Shown: in pieces, positions 32,700-45,800 of the stretch
Layout of the letters: the number at the start of each line of letters is the position of its first letter
How positions within the stretch are numbered: position 1 is the stretch's first letter
Origin: Hofstenia miamia
Lineage: Eukaryota > Xenacoelomorpha > Acoela
Reading direction: 5' to 3'
DNA: 64,000 nt
Assembly (NCBI GenBank): GCA_004352715.1
Contig: SCFE01000066.1
Coordinates: 510,276-574,275 of the forward strand
Made by a program: the position numbers and the translations under genes
The notes under the pieces: model-generated
Told to the model about the DNA's origin: nothing
The model's input: only the letters and a program-made list of their open reading frames with translations
Databases searched by the model: none

Positions 32700-34433
32700 T
32701 AAAACATGATAAGCAAAGATATGGGGAACCAGGACAAGAGTCACAGTATGTGGAAACCTTTCTAGACTTGCCACTTTTGAGCCTTCGTTTGCATTTCGTA
32801 GCAGCCTCTGCATCTTTTTCTTGCATTTCTTTTCTGTCCTTCAACTTCTTTTAGACAATGTTCAGATGTCCCAGAAATATTCAAAATTGATTTTCCTGGT
32901 TTTATCTTTTCCTCCATGATACCACTTTTATAGTATAAGATAATAGATTCCTTGAATTTACGCATTGACATTTTTTTAGCAGCGTATTACTTATTGTACA
33001 ATATCCAAGCATTCACTAAAGAAGTGCCAGCAATAATTTCAAGTGCTACTTTTATGTCCATTTTCTTGACTTCCTAAGAGGAGAATAATATGATGACATT
33101 TGATCTGATAAATCAACCCCTTTCTTACACTTATTATAGTCCAACACACTTTGGGGCTTCTTGATAGGTAAACCACGCCTGGTGACCTTACCAGTGTCGA
33201 TCAGAGTAGCATCATGTTCTGGAATTGTTGAGAGGGTCAAAACATTTTTTTATCTTTCCAGTTGAATATTTTCACTCCTTTCTTATTTTCTAATGTTGTA
33301 GTTTCACCTTTTTTTAGTTTTGTACATGTCACTGACCTTGGAAGATTCCTTCTGTTGGATCTAACTGTACCACATAGATAAGTCTTTCGTTGAAGGAGAT
33401 ACTCGCCTAAGAAACTGGAGGTATAGTAATTATCTACAAACAAAGTTAATCCAATATCCATATGGTTAGCAAGAAGTCTTACTACAAGAGATTCAGTTTT
33501 ACTTAGAGGAAAAGTAGCTACTTCTGAAGCAGTATATATCTCCAAGTTTCTAGTGTATCCATCAGGAGTACAAAGTTTGAACAATTTACATTCATACTTA
33601 TGACTCTTTCCTTTGATGTACTGTCTGAAAATAACATGGCCTCTAAAAGGCACCATACTCTCATCAATAACCACGTCATGCCCTGATTTATAGATTGACT
33701 GATACTGCACTAAAATCCTATTTAGCAATTTTTTTATTTTATAGTTTCTTCCCACATTAGGTTCTTCATTGTTACAAAAATGTAACATTTGTGAAAGCAA
33801 GAGGAAACGATCTCTGCTCATTATTGATGGAACCATTTCATTCTTATAAATCCTGCTTTTTGACCAATATAATTGGATATCAGGTAGTGGAACCAATCCC
33901 ATGTAAATGATAAGTCCAATAAACTTTTCAATTTCTTCCTTGTTTGTAGGAACCCACTGCCGCAATTTTGATCTTCGTTTTACAGTAACTAAAGAAATTT
34001 TCTGATCGGCATATCTATTGGTTTCTTGAACAATTAGATTTATAATATCATCAGTTATTATCTGTTTATAAATGTCAATAGGCCTAATTTGGTTATCTTT
34101 AGCTGAGGGAAGTGCTCTTGCACAAAGTTCTTCTGCTCCAGTAAATCCATGTTGTCGAGTCTTCTTTGTCACTTTCATCCACTCTGCATCTGGTGAATTT
34201 ATGCCTTCATTCAAATTTTCCTCCTCATTTTCTTCCTCTTCTTCATTGCTTTGATTTTCATTATCATCATTGAGAGAATCTTCACTTGAATTGCTTTCTG
34301 TTTCTGAATGAATATATTCATCATCAGATGTGTCTTCATCACTCACTGAAAGGCTTTCTTCATCAGAATTTGATCTTTCATTCCTATCAAATTTGTTTTT
34401 ACTTCCATAAAACCTTGAAGGCAGCATTGTCAC
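32700..34433 (-). pseudogene. piggyBac transposase, frameshifted near the 3' end
   Basis: The first 398 codons (34433-33237) are open. An acidic, Ser/Glu-rich N-terminus (about residues 1-85) precedes the catalytic domain. VVIDESMVPFRGH (first Asp) and LFVDNYYTSSFLGEYLL (second Asp) are present. The frame breaks in an A-rich run at about 33240 (KDKKMF then stop). The third Asp region, YNKCKKGVDLSDQMSSYYSP, continues in another frame to about 33052. A second shift precedes KVALEII..LVNAWILYN (about 33050-32995). Past further breaks, the cysteine-rich C-terminal motif YCDSCPGSPYLCLSCF is still readable near 32700-32755. The ATG at 34433 gives the usual family length. The frameshifts are few, so inactivation is recent, or the homopolymer break could be a sequencing error. 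Confidence 0.9.
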
Positions 34434-34528
34434 CCCTGCAAAGAAGAAATATCGGAAAAGTTCTGATGCAAAGCTAAAAAAATTATAAAAAATTTTTCCT
34501 ATAAGACTGAGTATTTTCTATAAGATGG

Positions 34529-34602
34529 GACCCACCGGTGGGTCCGATCGCATTGGAATACTAAAATTTCCATTCAAATGCAATGGGACACACCGGTGGG
34601 AC
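34529..34602. promoter_or_regulatory. Subterminal palindromes, right end of piggyBac
   Basis: A perfect copy GACCCACCGGTGGGTC lies at 34529-34544 and a variant GACACACCGGTGGGAC at 34587-34602. They mirror the two copies at the left end. Confidence 0.7.
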
Positions 34603-34758
34603 ACAGATTTTCTTACCTAATGAAAGACTATCATGTGAGAGATAATCACTGACAACTTCTCCCTTCAATTGCTCTTATAATACTGAAGCTATAGTCGTTT
34701 AACTACCAACGCAGTACATGGATAACAGCTCTTATGACTGTCGCAGGAAACGTGTTAA

Positions 34759-36012
34759 TATCCAAATTTTGATTTTAAAATTACAAAAAGTTTACTATTA
34801 CAAAACACGCGTTTTATTTATATCAAACTTTCCAAGGCGATAAATATCGAATATTTGAGCTTCATCGAAATTATATATGTCTGTATGCTTACATATATAT
34901 ATATGATTTTATGTATATAACAACAAATTCATGTCCCGAATCTGTATCGCGATGATGTAGACTTTGCAAAGTCTGTGAAAGTGCTGGCCGTAGCAAGCTA
35001 ATGTAAACGCAGCTTAAGAGTTCTTCAGACGAGTCTATCTTTCCAGGCACAACAATTAAATAAACACACGCAGACGTCTGACTGTGCACCTCAAATAAAT
35101 CTTTAACTGTAGTGAACACTGTTCTAGAAATTAATTTGGATGTACTTTGCTATCTTACCATGTAGTGCATTTTAACGTATTGTCTATCAACTAGTAAAGA
35201 CATATGAATAATTTTGATAAATTTTAAGACATTAGGTTGTTTGTGAACATTACTAAAAGGTCTCTAACCCCTTTATTCTGGACGGCTAAAATGAAACACA
35301 TAAATGCCTTGATACTTATCAAATGTGTGTTTTGCGAAATAGCATTTAGAACGAAAGCGGTATAAAACGTAACTTTCTCATAGCTAATCAATGAGCTATT
35401 CGGGTTTCCTTGTTTTATTAAATGATTTTTTATAAGAACGTTCTAAATAGAACGTTTTAAACGTTTTTTCAAAGTTTTCTTTTTTACATGCTTGTTTTTT
35501 TTTTTTTAAATTTTTTTTTCACCATATCAACTAGATTTTGCAGGAATTTCCCAATTTTTAAATATAATACCGTTAATACGACTTCATTATTTTCTTCTTG
35601 TAGAGCTAACTGAAATGTAAATCAGTGTTTTTTGTATTAAACCGATGGAATTTTCAAATGTAAATCTTTATTTCAGCGTGTTTAGCTCATTTCGTTTAGT
35701 AACCATGCAACACTGTTTACTGTACTAATGACTATATTACATCGTACTACATGGAGAATACTCACAACTCTTCAATTCAGGTAAGCATTTCAATGTTACA
35801 AATTCAATTTATATTTTTATTTAGTTTTCACTATTAACTTGTATACAAGAAATATATCAATTTGTGTAAATTCATTCATAATATACGGAAAGTGAAATAG
35901 CATTTCTCTCTCTTAATCTTTTGTTTAGCTAACTAATGGCAGACACTTTTTTCTTTTTTTATCGCTATAATAATTGTTATGTTGTTTGAAGTATGTGGAA
36001 TTGCTGTCTTGT
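34759..36012. other. AT-rich stretch; one possible short first exon
   Basis: No domain recognised. At 35751-35780 an ATG begins ten codons (MENTHNSSIQ) that end exactly at GTAAGC, a good splice donor. It could be a first coding exon, but no partner exon is identified. Confidence 0.25.
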
Positions 36013-38333
36013 TCAAGCATCCAGTCATCTGGATAAAGTTCATTGGCATAGACAACAGTATATGAGAGAGCTTCCTTGTATTTTTGATAAGGTTACCCAG
36101 CCATAATTCCATAATTTTCTTAAAGAATTTGATGCGTTTTCCCTGGGCTGGGGTTCCTTCGTTAGAATCTTCTCGCTTTGTTATGATTAGTTTTTCTTCA
36201 GATTTTGTTTTTACTTGATAGCTGCGAGATATTTCAGTGTAAAGGCATTTTCATTTTTCTCATTTTTTGAAGTTTGTTTATGTTGAATTTTATGGCTGCA
36301 ATTCCGACTTTGTAAAGGAAAAGTTAATATACACACATGATGCGGTAAAATACACAAGAAATTAACATCGTAAGAACCGATTAATTCAATAAATCACTAG
36401 TATGCTGTGTAATAATTTAGCTCAATTAATTCTGTGTTTTAAAGTCTCGGAAGGCAAACATAAACTATAAATCTTTTTTAAAATTATAGTTTATGTGACA
36501 TCAATTTTTGTTTTAAAATGCTTAAATTTTCTTAGAAATATGCTTTTAGAACAAAACAGTTTTTAATTAAGCGCTACGAAAAGAATTTTTTATTAAGTCG
36601 GATAACATGCAGTAATTAACAACAAATAATTATCATTTTTCTGCCTAAAGCTAAAAATACTCAGTAAGTTTTGAAACGCCAGAATAACTTTTTCTTAGCA
36701 TGGGCGCCGGCAAGGTGGACAAAAGAGGGCACTTGCCCCACCCACCCCTCCCCTAGAAAATACGAATTTTATATATTTATACAGTAAGTGTTAAAAGGCA
36801 GATTTACATTTGTTATTAAGCTAATTATTTATTATAAATTTAACATTAATAAATTTCTAATAACAATACAATATGTATAAAATATATAAAGTATGTCAAT
36901 CATTTCATGTTATTTCATCTTCACAAAATGCGAATTAATCGCATTTCGTCTTTGCTTCTGGCTTGGTACAATAGGCATTAGGCAGTGTAAATCAGTTCGC
37001 TTTTGAGTTTTGACCACAGCTTTTTGACGTTCGTTGTTTTTTAAGTATATAGTTTTTTAAAAAATCAAATTTGCTAACTTATTAATCTGTCAGCTATCAC
37101 CCCAATTATCGAAAACTCACGCAGAGCGTCACTTTTCCTCGCATTCTAATGGCTGCTTGCTTAGCTGCAGGCNTCAAGCATCCAGTCATCTGGATAAAGT
37201 TCATTGGCATAGACAACAGTATATGAGAGAGCTTCCTTGTATTTTTGATAAGGTTACCCAGCCATAATTCCATAATTTTCTTAAAGAATTTGATGCGTTT
37301 TCCCTGGGCTGGGGTTCCTTCGTTAGAATCTTCTCGCTTTGTTATGATTAGTTTTTCTTCAGATTTTGTTTTTACTTGATAGCTGCGAGATATTTCAGTG
37401 TAAAGGCATTTTCATTTTTCTCATTTTTTGAAGTTTGTTTATGTTGAATTTTATGGCTGCAATTCCGACTTTGTCAAGGAAATGTTAATATACACACATG
37501 ATGCGGTAAAATACACAAGAAATTAACATCGTAAGAACCGATTAATTCAATAAATCACTAGTATGCTGTGTAATAATTTAGCTCAATTAATTCTGTGTTT
37601 TAAAGTCTCGGAAGGCAAACATAAACTATAAATCTTTTTTAAAATTATAGTTTATGTGACATCAATTTTTGTTTTAAAATGCTTAAATTTTCTTAGAAAT
37701 ATGCTTTTAGAACAAAACAGTTTTTAATTAAGCGCTACGAAAAGAATTTTTTATTAAGTCGGATAACATGCAGTAATTAACAACAAATAATTATCATTTT
37801 TCTGCCTAAAGCTAAAAATACTCAGTAAGTTTTGAAACGCCAGAATAACTTTTTCTTAGCATGGGCGCCGGCAAGGTGGACAAAAGAGGGCACTTGCCCC
37901 ACCCACCCCTCCCCTAGAAAATACGAATTTTATATATTTATACAGTAAGTGTTAAAAGGCAGATTTACATTTGTTATTAAGCTAATTATTTATTATAAAT
38001 TTAACATTAATAAATTTCTAATAACAATACAATATGTATAAAATATATAAAGTATGTCAATCATTTCATGTTATTTCATCTTCACAAAATGCGAATTAAT
38101 CGCATTTCGTCTTTGCTTCTGGCTTGGTACAATAGGCATTAGGCAGTGTAAATCAGTTCGCTTTTGAGTTTTGACCACAGCTTTTTGACGTTCGTTGTTT
38201 TTTAAGTATATAGTTTTTTAAAAAAATCAAATTTGCTAACTTATTAATCTGTCAGCTATCACCCCAATTATCGAAAACTCACGCAGAGCGTCACTTTTCC
38301 TCGCATTCTAATGGCTGCTTGCTTAGCTGCAGG
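36013..38333 (+). repeat. 1.16-kb direct duplication around a single N (37173)
   Basis: Positions 36013-37172 are repeated at 37174 to about 38333 with only a handful of differences (for example GTAAAGGAAAAG against GTCAAGGAAATG, and one extra A in an A run). The join is a single N. The first copy stops 14 bases into the MITE target site and TIR. An allelic or unmerged contig overlap is the best explanation. Confidence 0.85.
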
Positions 38334-38623
38334 CGCGGCTTTACGATTTTTTATACAGCAGGAGGACACCATCCAAGTTTGTTTCAAGAAAACTTAAACT
38401 AAAATGGAAATTTAAACAAAAATAACTCCAAGAGAAAACTTCATTGTAAAATGTAACCTCTAAATGTCCAAATTTATGCATTGCTCACCTTAAATTGTCG
38501 GATGAAACTTGCAAACATCAACATAAAAAATATTTGATGAAAACACTTTTACAAAAAACTAAGAATCCCCAAAAAGTGGGGGGCACTGGCCCCCGGGTGC
38601 CTCCCTCCCTAAAGCCGCGCCTG
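38330..38623. mobile_element. Non-autonomous hAT MITE, 294 bp, exact 8-bp target duplication
   Basis: The ends CAGGCGCGGCTTTA (left) and the same 14 bases reversed on the right form perfect inverted termini. CTTAGCTG flanks both sides (38322-38329 and 38624-38631). CAG..CTG termini and an 8-bp duplication are hAT hallmarks. There is no coding potential. It is inserted in the hAT relic 37860-39879 and so is younger than it. Confidence 0.88.
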
Positions 38624-39323
38624 CTTAGCTGCCCATAATTTACACATTTACATACTTACTTTTTTCAATAAAATAAATGTCATATTGAGTATATTTAGGG
38701 AATGATTTACATAAGTATATAAACTATATGCGTTACGCAATTTTTTAATAATCTTTTCACTCAAATTCATAATTTAATTTTTATAAAAAATACGACATAA
38801 AACGACATTATTTAATGACATTTATTTAATGCTAATGACGTCTAGCAACACATTTTAAACTTGAAAACAATTCTAAGGTCCATATTCATTGAGAAATAAC
38901 AAATTAAAGTTTTCAATAACGTAGGCATTTAAATACATTTAATGAGTCTCGGTTTATAAGTAGGTAGCAATCATGATAACTTGCTAGCATATTATCTACT
39001 AATAGGGAATAAATTCGTTCATTTTTAATCCTCTTTGTATCCTTAAATCTTTATTATTTTTGATACACACGAAAAGCAATTTAAAAATAATTAAGTTTTA
39101 ATGAATTCATAAAATTTTCGTTTGAAAAATAAACATAAGAAACGATTTCAATCCTAAAATTGAAAAAAAAATTTACTTTGTGTTTTTGGTAAAAATAACT
39201 TTCTAAATTGTTTGAACATACTATTTAATAAAAAAATGCATATAGCTACTTAATAAATGAATAAATCTCTCGACAAGTGTCGAATGTAATCTATTTTTTC
39301 TACATTCTAAACACATAGGAAAT

Positions 39324-39687
39324 ATGAGCCGTGATAACTACATCGAAAAAATGTTGACTGACAACCAGATGTATAAGATTGACAACTTTGAGGTTGATGC
39401 ATTAAGCTGGTATGAATACTGGACTACATCATCAGAAGAATGTAATGATGAATTTGCTGTACTGTTGCCACGTACAAAGTTTTATCCCGCTGTTCGCGAT
39501 GCCTTACTGTACTTTTGACTTTGCCAGCAACTACGCGTACAGTCAAAAGATCCTTCAATATCTACGACGGGTGAAAACATGGCTAAGATCTACAATGTCA
39601 GATAAACATAGACAAAAAGGGTTTATGGGAAAAGTCGTTGACAAATACGGAAGTAATCGAAGCCAACAGCAATTTTTATTCCAATAA
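39324..39687 (+). pseudogene. hAT transposase C-terminal (dimerisation) region, frameshifted
   Basis: One frame gives SWYEYWTTSSEECNDEFAVL, then FYPAVRDALLYF with a stop at about 39516. The adjacent frames continue the hAT pattern: TLPATTRTVKRSF (usually 'S.ERSFS') and LRRVKTWLRSTMSDK. This matches the C-terminal hAT dimerisation domain of transposases related to the 52-kDa repressor/ZMYM-type proteins. Two frame changes and a missing N-terminal two-thirds mean it is dead. Position and strand fit the right end of the enclosing hAT relic. Confidence 0.75.
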
Positions 39688-39887
39688 TTATTGTTTGACT
39701 TTAAAGTTAATCAATCCATTTAATTGTATAATTTCTTTTTTCTTCTGAATTTTTAGTAACTCAGGTTTACAAAATTTGCTAATATACTTTCTAAATTTCT
39801 ACTGACTATCGCCATAATGATGTTGTGTATAGGTATGTATATATTTACCCCTCCGGAAAAATTTCTGCAGGCGCCCTTGGTTCTTAG

Positions 39888-42808
39888 AGCCAATCTTGAA
39901 TTATAACATTAACTATATGTAATTATTTCACCACTTTTTGGCAACTTTAATAGTGTATACAAAACATATGCAAATAAATGTACATCATCCAAATTCTTAT
40001 CATGATATTTTATAGAAACAATATAGTTTGCAAAGTATATGTAAAAATGGTTCCAGGTACCTCATCTAGGCATTGTGTAGCTGTCAATTACTACTGCTGT
40101 AATATCCCAACACTGATCTAGAGTGCCATTGGGTTGGAGTTGGCTAAAATTGTGCCATTGAATGAAAGCCTGCATAACTAGATGAATTTGAGATTTTAAA
40201 TGTCCAGACCCAATATAAAGATTAAAACACATTCTTATTTATGTCATTTTGAAGAGAGGTGGAGTGTTTGCACATTGTTTTATTTTAAGTTTAATGGAAG
40301 TGTAAATATGATATTTCAGGTTGTATATTTGTTGTCTCATTTTGACTTCATAACAATCATAGTACCATTTTACAACTAAAGTAGTTTTCTAACAACAACT
40401 AACTTAGCTATTATAGTGACTATTTTGCGGGTTTTTGCCAACTATTTTTCCTTTTCCAAATTATCATTTATAGACATTTTTTCCATGGATTCAATAATCA
40501 ATCTTGCGGTTGAAGTGCTATTTTCATTTTCAACAAACTTCATGTTTTTCACATACACCTTCAATTTGGCTTAAGTGTTCCAACAATGTGTTCCAAACAA
40601 AGCGGGGTTACAGCTATCAGTTGTTCTATCAACAAATACCTGCTTTTTACCGCAAGTTCCCTGAAGAGGGAGTTGAAAACTCTTTGTTCGATAACTAGTC
40701 CAATGAAATGTTGGACGAAATTATTTCTTTAGCCAACTCTTTGTTATAGTCCCAAATCGATTTACTAATACGTTCTGATTCTGATATAGGTAGATTAATC
40801 GATGCCTAATGCGAAGCAGAAGAGATTTGACTTCTGCGCTTTTCGGTCCCCATGTGTTGCATCAACTGTTGGTTCTTTGAAGGGAACAAAACTATTTCAC
40901 ATTAACTGGGAAAAACCTTATCGGATACTTTGCTCAATTTTCGAAACTTCGTTGGATAACATGGAGCCAAACCAAAATAATATATTTGGAAGTTTTGATG
41001 TCTTTTCGTATAAATGCAATTTAAGACCGATGTCATGGCCAATGTTCCAGTGTTTAACGGTCAATATTTTTGTAACCGTACTCGCACATGATCTATAATT
41101 TGTCAGTTTTGATCACCTGTGAAAGTTACAATCGTGTTTTATTAAAGCTGAAATCACCTCATTTTTTCGATTATTTCTCTCTTTGAAGTTTTGCTTGTTT
41201 CCACCAAAATTCTAAAGGATTATTTTAATGCGAAATTAAATCATGAGGAAAAATCATACTCTTGTATTTTTTAAATCATTTGTTGGTAGGACTTCAGTTT
41301 CACAAACATCACGAACTCTATCAAACAGATTGTTTTGGCTGCTTCAGCAGTAGGCTTTACAATCCATTATGTTCCCATTAACCCAATTTGTAATATCCAT
41401 GATAATAGAATGCCGGAATTTTATATCGGTGAAGAATTTTAGTGATTTAAACGTTCGTTTCAGAAATGTGCCAAATTCAATGTATCACCGTATTATATAA
41501 TGAATAAAACTTATCGGAGCCAGTTAATAATGTAATTTTATATGTTAGACACTAAGAGCATCTTTCGTAGGTCACTGAGTCGGTTTTTACAGGTCTAATA
41601 ATCAGAAATATCTAACTTCATTAAATGGTTTGCTGAAGGTTTTGTGAACCCTTATCTGTGATGATTTTCATTGTAGAAGAGTCGAGACAGTTTCCTTCAT
41701 AACCATAAGTTGCATCTACAATTGGCAGTTTTCCATTTAATAGTTGTTTTTTTCTTTGATTTGGTGCCAACAAACAAGCCTTACCCATTTTCTTATCAAT
41801 ATTTGTCCAGAATTAAGCTCAATCATTATCGCAAGAATGGAACACTTTTTTGCCAACTTGAAAATTTCGAGATTATTGTGAATTCAAACTACTGGCTTAT
41901 TTCAATTCAAATTCCAATTATAGAATATCGTCTGGTTTGCAATATGATTTTCAATCAGTCATATTGTCTCTACAATAAATTACATTTGATTAGCTGAAAA
42001 GAAATTGATGTTTTTCGAATTTAGAAGCATTTGTGCTTGTAACCGATATCTCTCAATGCAAACAAATATAGATTTATAATCGAATATCAATATCTGGACA
42101 GGAAATTTCATTTAAACAAATTAACTGATAAACAAATTCAAACTTTATTTTGATATTAAGCAAGACTTAGTTCAGATGCATCGCTATGCAACGTTTGCCT
42201 CTCAATATAAAAGTTATTGTAGATTGACCCTAGAACTTTCGAATTGTGTCGATACATCAGCTATAGTTTAACATTAACCTACCACATGTTTCATATGAAT
42301 ATCGAAATAACAGCATTCCATTATAATCCACAAGTTAGTCATGAGCAGGTGGTTCAGCCTTGACATTCAGACTTATAATCTTAAGCCCATGCATGAGACT
42401 AGTCCGTATCCTTTTCCTCTTAATTGCAAAATATTCATAGTGAATTTAAAGATGTGCAAATCTTCAGATCTATGTTTGTAATAAAAGGCGCTTTGACAAT
42501 GATATTGCGGAAAGACGTTTTGGCAGAAAATTTCATAAGACAATTTGACTGTTAATTTATTTTTATTTATTTCCTTTACCTATTTCCAGTTGTTTTTGGC
42601 ATGCGAGTTAATTTATAACTATAAAGCTATTATCATTTTTAGATCTCTGTATGTAGGATAAACCATATGAGAAATTTATATTCATAACTCGAACCTCAAT
42701 AAAAATATGCTTTTTAGACCATATTCATAACCTTAAGTTTATAACAACTTGTTTCATCCACCCGTATGCAATTGTTTGATTAGCATCAACAATTAATATC
42801 TGAATATA
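39888..42808. other. AT-rich stretch without recognised gene
   Basis: Short frames (40504-40698, 40802-41098, 41710-41997) have no recognisable domain on either strand. The 40.5-41.6 kb part reads on the minus strand as many short peptides, as old transposon sequence would, but I cannot assign a family. Confidence 0.35.
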
Positions 42809-42850
<42 letters not shown>

Positions 42851-42851
42851 T
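42809..42851. repeat. (TTA)n microsatellite, about 14 units
   Basis: Uninterrupted TTA/ATT triplets. Confidence 0.95.
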
Positions 42852-45800
42852 TCTATTGACATGTAAGACCTTCAAATGTAAGTATGATGAATTTAAGTGA
42901 ATTTTCAGAACTTCCAAAAAAGTTCATTTTTGTCAAACAATTTGTGAAAAATTGTAGATATCGTGGTCATGTCAGATATTAATTGCTTATATTTTTGCGC
43001 TAATTATAGTTTCTGTCAAATTGTACTTGCGACAATTAGTATGTATTTCTTGGTGTGTAGCGCCCTCTATAACGAAGCTCCCACTGTTAACATTTTTCAT
43101 AAATTGTAATTATGTTGAGATAATCGTTTTCATTTGTTTTATTAACCATGTACGACTATATATTGATGATATAGCATTATGTACATTTTGCTGTTGCAGG
43201 AAGCCTATTTTGGACATTTTTCTCAGAAATGCGTTTGCGGAGTGTTCTCAATAGTTGTACGATGTTCTTTTATTGTAATATTGCCTAGTTTCTAATAAAT
43301 TTAGTTCATAGAAAGACATAAATAGAGCTTGAACATAGTGCGGACGTTGATCCAATTCACTGCATTATACAAGTATTTCCTGTATTTGTTTAATAAATAT
43401 TAATTATTTATACTTTGTTTCTGTCTTTGTTATTGACATTTGATTTATTGTTAAATCTTACATATTTCAAGCTTCCGTTTTCCTGAAAATTTAACATCAG
43501 TTCCCTGCTAAAATTCTAGTATTGTTCGATGAATTTACTTAAAAGTCAATGAGAAAAGCCTTCGTGTCTGAATTAGAGATCTAGGCAGCCGCTGCCACCG
43601 CTATTGTTAATTTTCATGCCATGGTCAAGGGCTGACTACTGCTGCCGCTGAATAAATATAAATTTACGTTTTACAGCCAAAAATTTGTCGCTTTTGTTTG
43701 AATTAGCAAACTATCTATTGTCGATTTCCTAACCTTAAGATTTGTGACCAAAAATTACAACGTGGACAAAAATATGGTAGCCACACAATGGACATTCCAA
43801 GTGGACTTTGCTTTTAATCTAGCTGGCTATGCCCCACCGCCGACTATTCTGGCACATCAGCCGCCAAATATATCGAATACAGGTGGTGCATACCTCTTGT
43901 ATGGGCGCAACTGAATTTGGCTGTCTGTGTAATTTAAGGAAATCAGTAGAGAAAATTTTCTATAAATGAAATGTTTGTGATGTGATTACAGCAAAAGTCT
44001 ACCATCCGAAGTAACCTGCTGCAGCTTGAATTAACCCACTTGTTTGGGAAGAAAGTACTTGGCTGCCATTGCCAAGATAAATAGTTTGGGTTAATGATTT
44101 TTTGCAATATCTGGGAAGAGCAATATTCAGAGTGGCTTCCAAGCAGGCACTTCTTATTTGTCGTAGATTATGGAGTACAGTGATTAGATTATTCGTTTAA
44201 TTAAAACTGTTCAACGAATTGAATTACGAGGCTTTCAAGGACCTATCTGTAAAACATTAAAAATTAGATTGTATGTATTTTTTGCTGAAAATATCACTTT
44301 TTACTTAATAGTACATGCATAAAACAGGAAACGTCTTCCGTCGAATAAATACTCATGCCAAAATATTCGTGAGTAAATACTTCTAATCTCTAACGGAATC
44401 TACACAAACGGAAAAACGCCGCGTAAATACAGAGAGATATACTGTTTACTAAACTCATAGTGTAGATGCAGGTATTTTGAACCAATTTCCTTAATATACA
44501 ATGTATTACCTTATATATTGATTAGGAAATTATTCCTAAAATCTTAATGTATCAAAAATTGAATTAATTATATTATGAATTTTTTTCATTGTTTTTCCAA
44601 GGTTCAATGTGACATGTCAAAACGGGAGCTGCAACTTGTAGACCTTCAGTGGAGAAATATTCATAATTGCGAATCATAAACGGTGAATATGTTTTTCTGC
44701 TTAAAGTCTCGAGTAAATCATTAACAAAATACTTATAAAATGTCTTAAATCATATGTTCTGTCAATTCATTTCTTAGGGTATCTTTACTTTGGTACATTT
44801 TAACATCTAAACTATCATTATATTTATATTGGAATTTAACCAAAACATTTATAAACACTGATGTATTATAGTAAGGCCGTATTCAAAATATAATTACCTT
44901 ATTGACTATTTCAATCCGTCTATGTTTAAGAATTTGCTCTAGAACATTTCCAAATATTTTGTGTGTCGCATTAAAATAGTTTTTATTATCGTTCGATTTT
45001 TTAAGTACATGAAACTACAAAATAGTTAAACATTTTAGCGGATGTAATTGCTTTATTTACTATGTGAGTGAAAGTTATATAAATTATAATACAATTTTTA
45101 TCTCTATTTAACAGCTAAATCAGAATTTGAATTTCAAGAGTCTAATATAAATATAGGGTGATCCAAAAATTTTTCCGCATTAAGACAATTTGTTGAAAAT
45201 AAAGTAATATTTAAAATATCAAGCGTATAATATAACTTACTAATCAATGCAATAATCCGTGTTGAAAATGTTTGTGGGCAACACCAACACCTACTATAAA
45301 CACGGCCGCGGCAAAGGAAATTAGATCACAAAATAATGAGGTCATTGGTATTTTCAATTTTTTTTAATTCTTGCATAAGCATAGAAGTTTTTGCGATCAT
45401 ATTTTATAGACCTGCTAAATGCACGGCAGAATACCTCACAGTATGCCGTATTTAAAAGGAGGCAATTGTGTAAATTACAGTTTTTTAATGATATTTTTAT
45501 TCATTCATGTTAAAAATATTTTACAAACACATGTCAACTTTGTGGTTTTAAATTTTATTAAATATTTAAATAAACCATATTTATAGCAGTCAGTCTGTAG
45601 TTTAAACAAACCGTTGATGTTCATTAAACACAAAAATAAGATAATTTTTTCTTCAAACATTCCATATGATTTAATCGAAACGAATTATTGAAATAATTTT
45701 TAATATTAAAGACACATTTGTAAAAGTCATAAATATTTCACATGCAATTCTTAAAATAATCTGTACAGTACAAATAAAAAAATTTAAAAATTTGGCCTAA

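Larger units (their letters stand above)
32397..34754 (-). mobile_element. piggyBac-family transposon, 2358 bp, TTAA target duplication
   Basis: TTAA occurs at 32393-32396 and 34755-34758. Directly inside are inverted termini TACGTTTCCTGCGA (left) and CACGTTTCCTGCGA (right, reversed), 13 of 14 matching. TTAA is the invariant piggyBac target. Four subterminal palindromes of the type GACCCACCGGTGGGTC lie near the ends. The transposase gene on the minus strand keeps its catalytic Asp residues but is frameshifted near its 3' end. The element is therefore complete in structure, but this copy probably cannot make a full protein. Confidence 0.93.
37860..39879 (+). mobile_element. hAT transposon relic with near-perfect 8-bp target duplication
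   Basis: The left end CATGGGCGCCGGCA (37860) and the reversed right end CAAGGGCGCCTGCA (39879) form short inverted termini. They are flanked by TTTCTTAG (37852-37859) and GTTCTTAG (39880-39887), an 8-bp duplication with one mismatch, as expected for hAT. Near the right end, on the plus strand, is the remnant of a hAT transposase C-terminus. A separate hAT MITE is nested inside at 38330-38623. The same left end also appears at 36699 in the duplicated segment. Confidence 0.7.

Noticed and set aside
34072-34254. Plus-strand frame in the piggyBac element
   Set aside because: Antisense of the acidic N-terminus of the transposase (poly-S from reversed poly-E codons).
39888-42808. Possible old transposon on the minus strand around 40.5-41.6 kb
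   Set aside because: Readable peptides exist, but none matches motifs I can name, so no family is assigned.
45157-45185. TATAGGGTGATCCAAAAATTTTTCC, a mariner-like terminus
   Set aside because: No inverted partner within several kilobases and no transposase fragment next to it; kept only as a remark in the stretch description.
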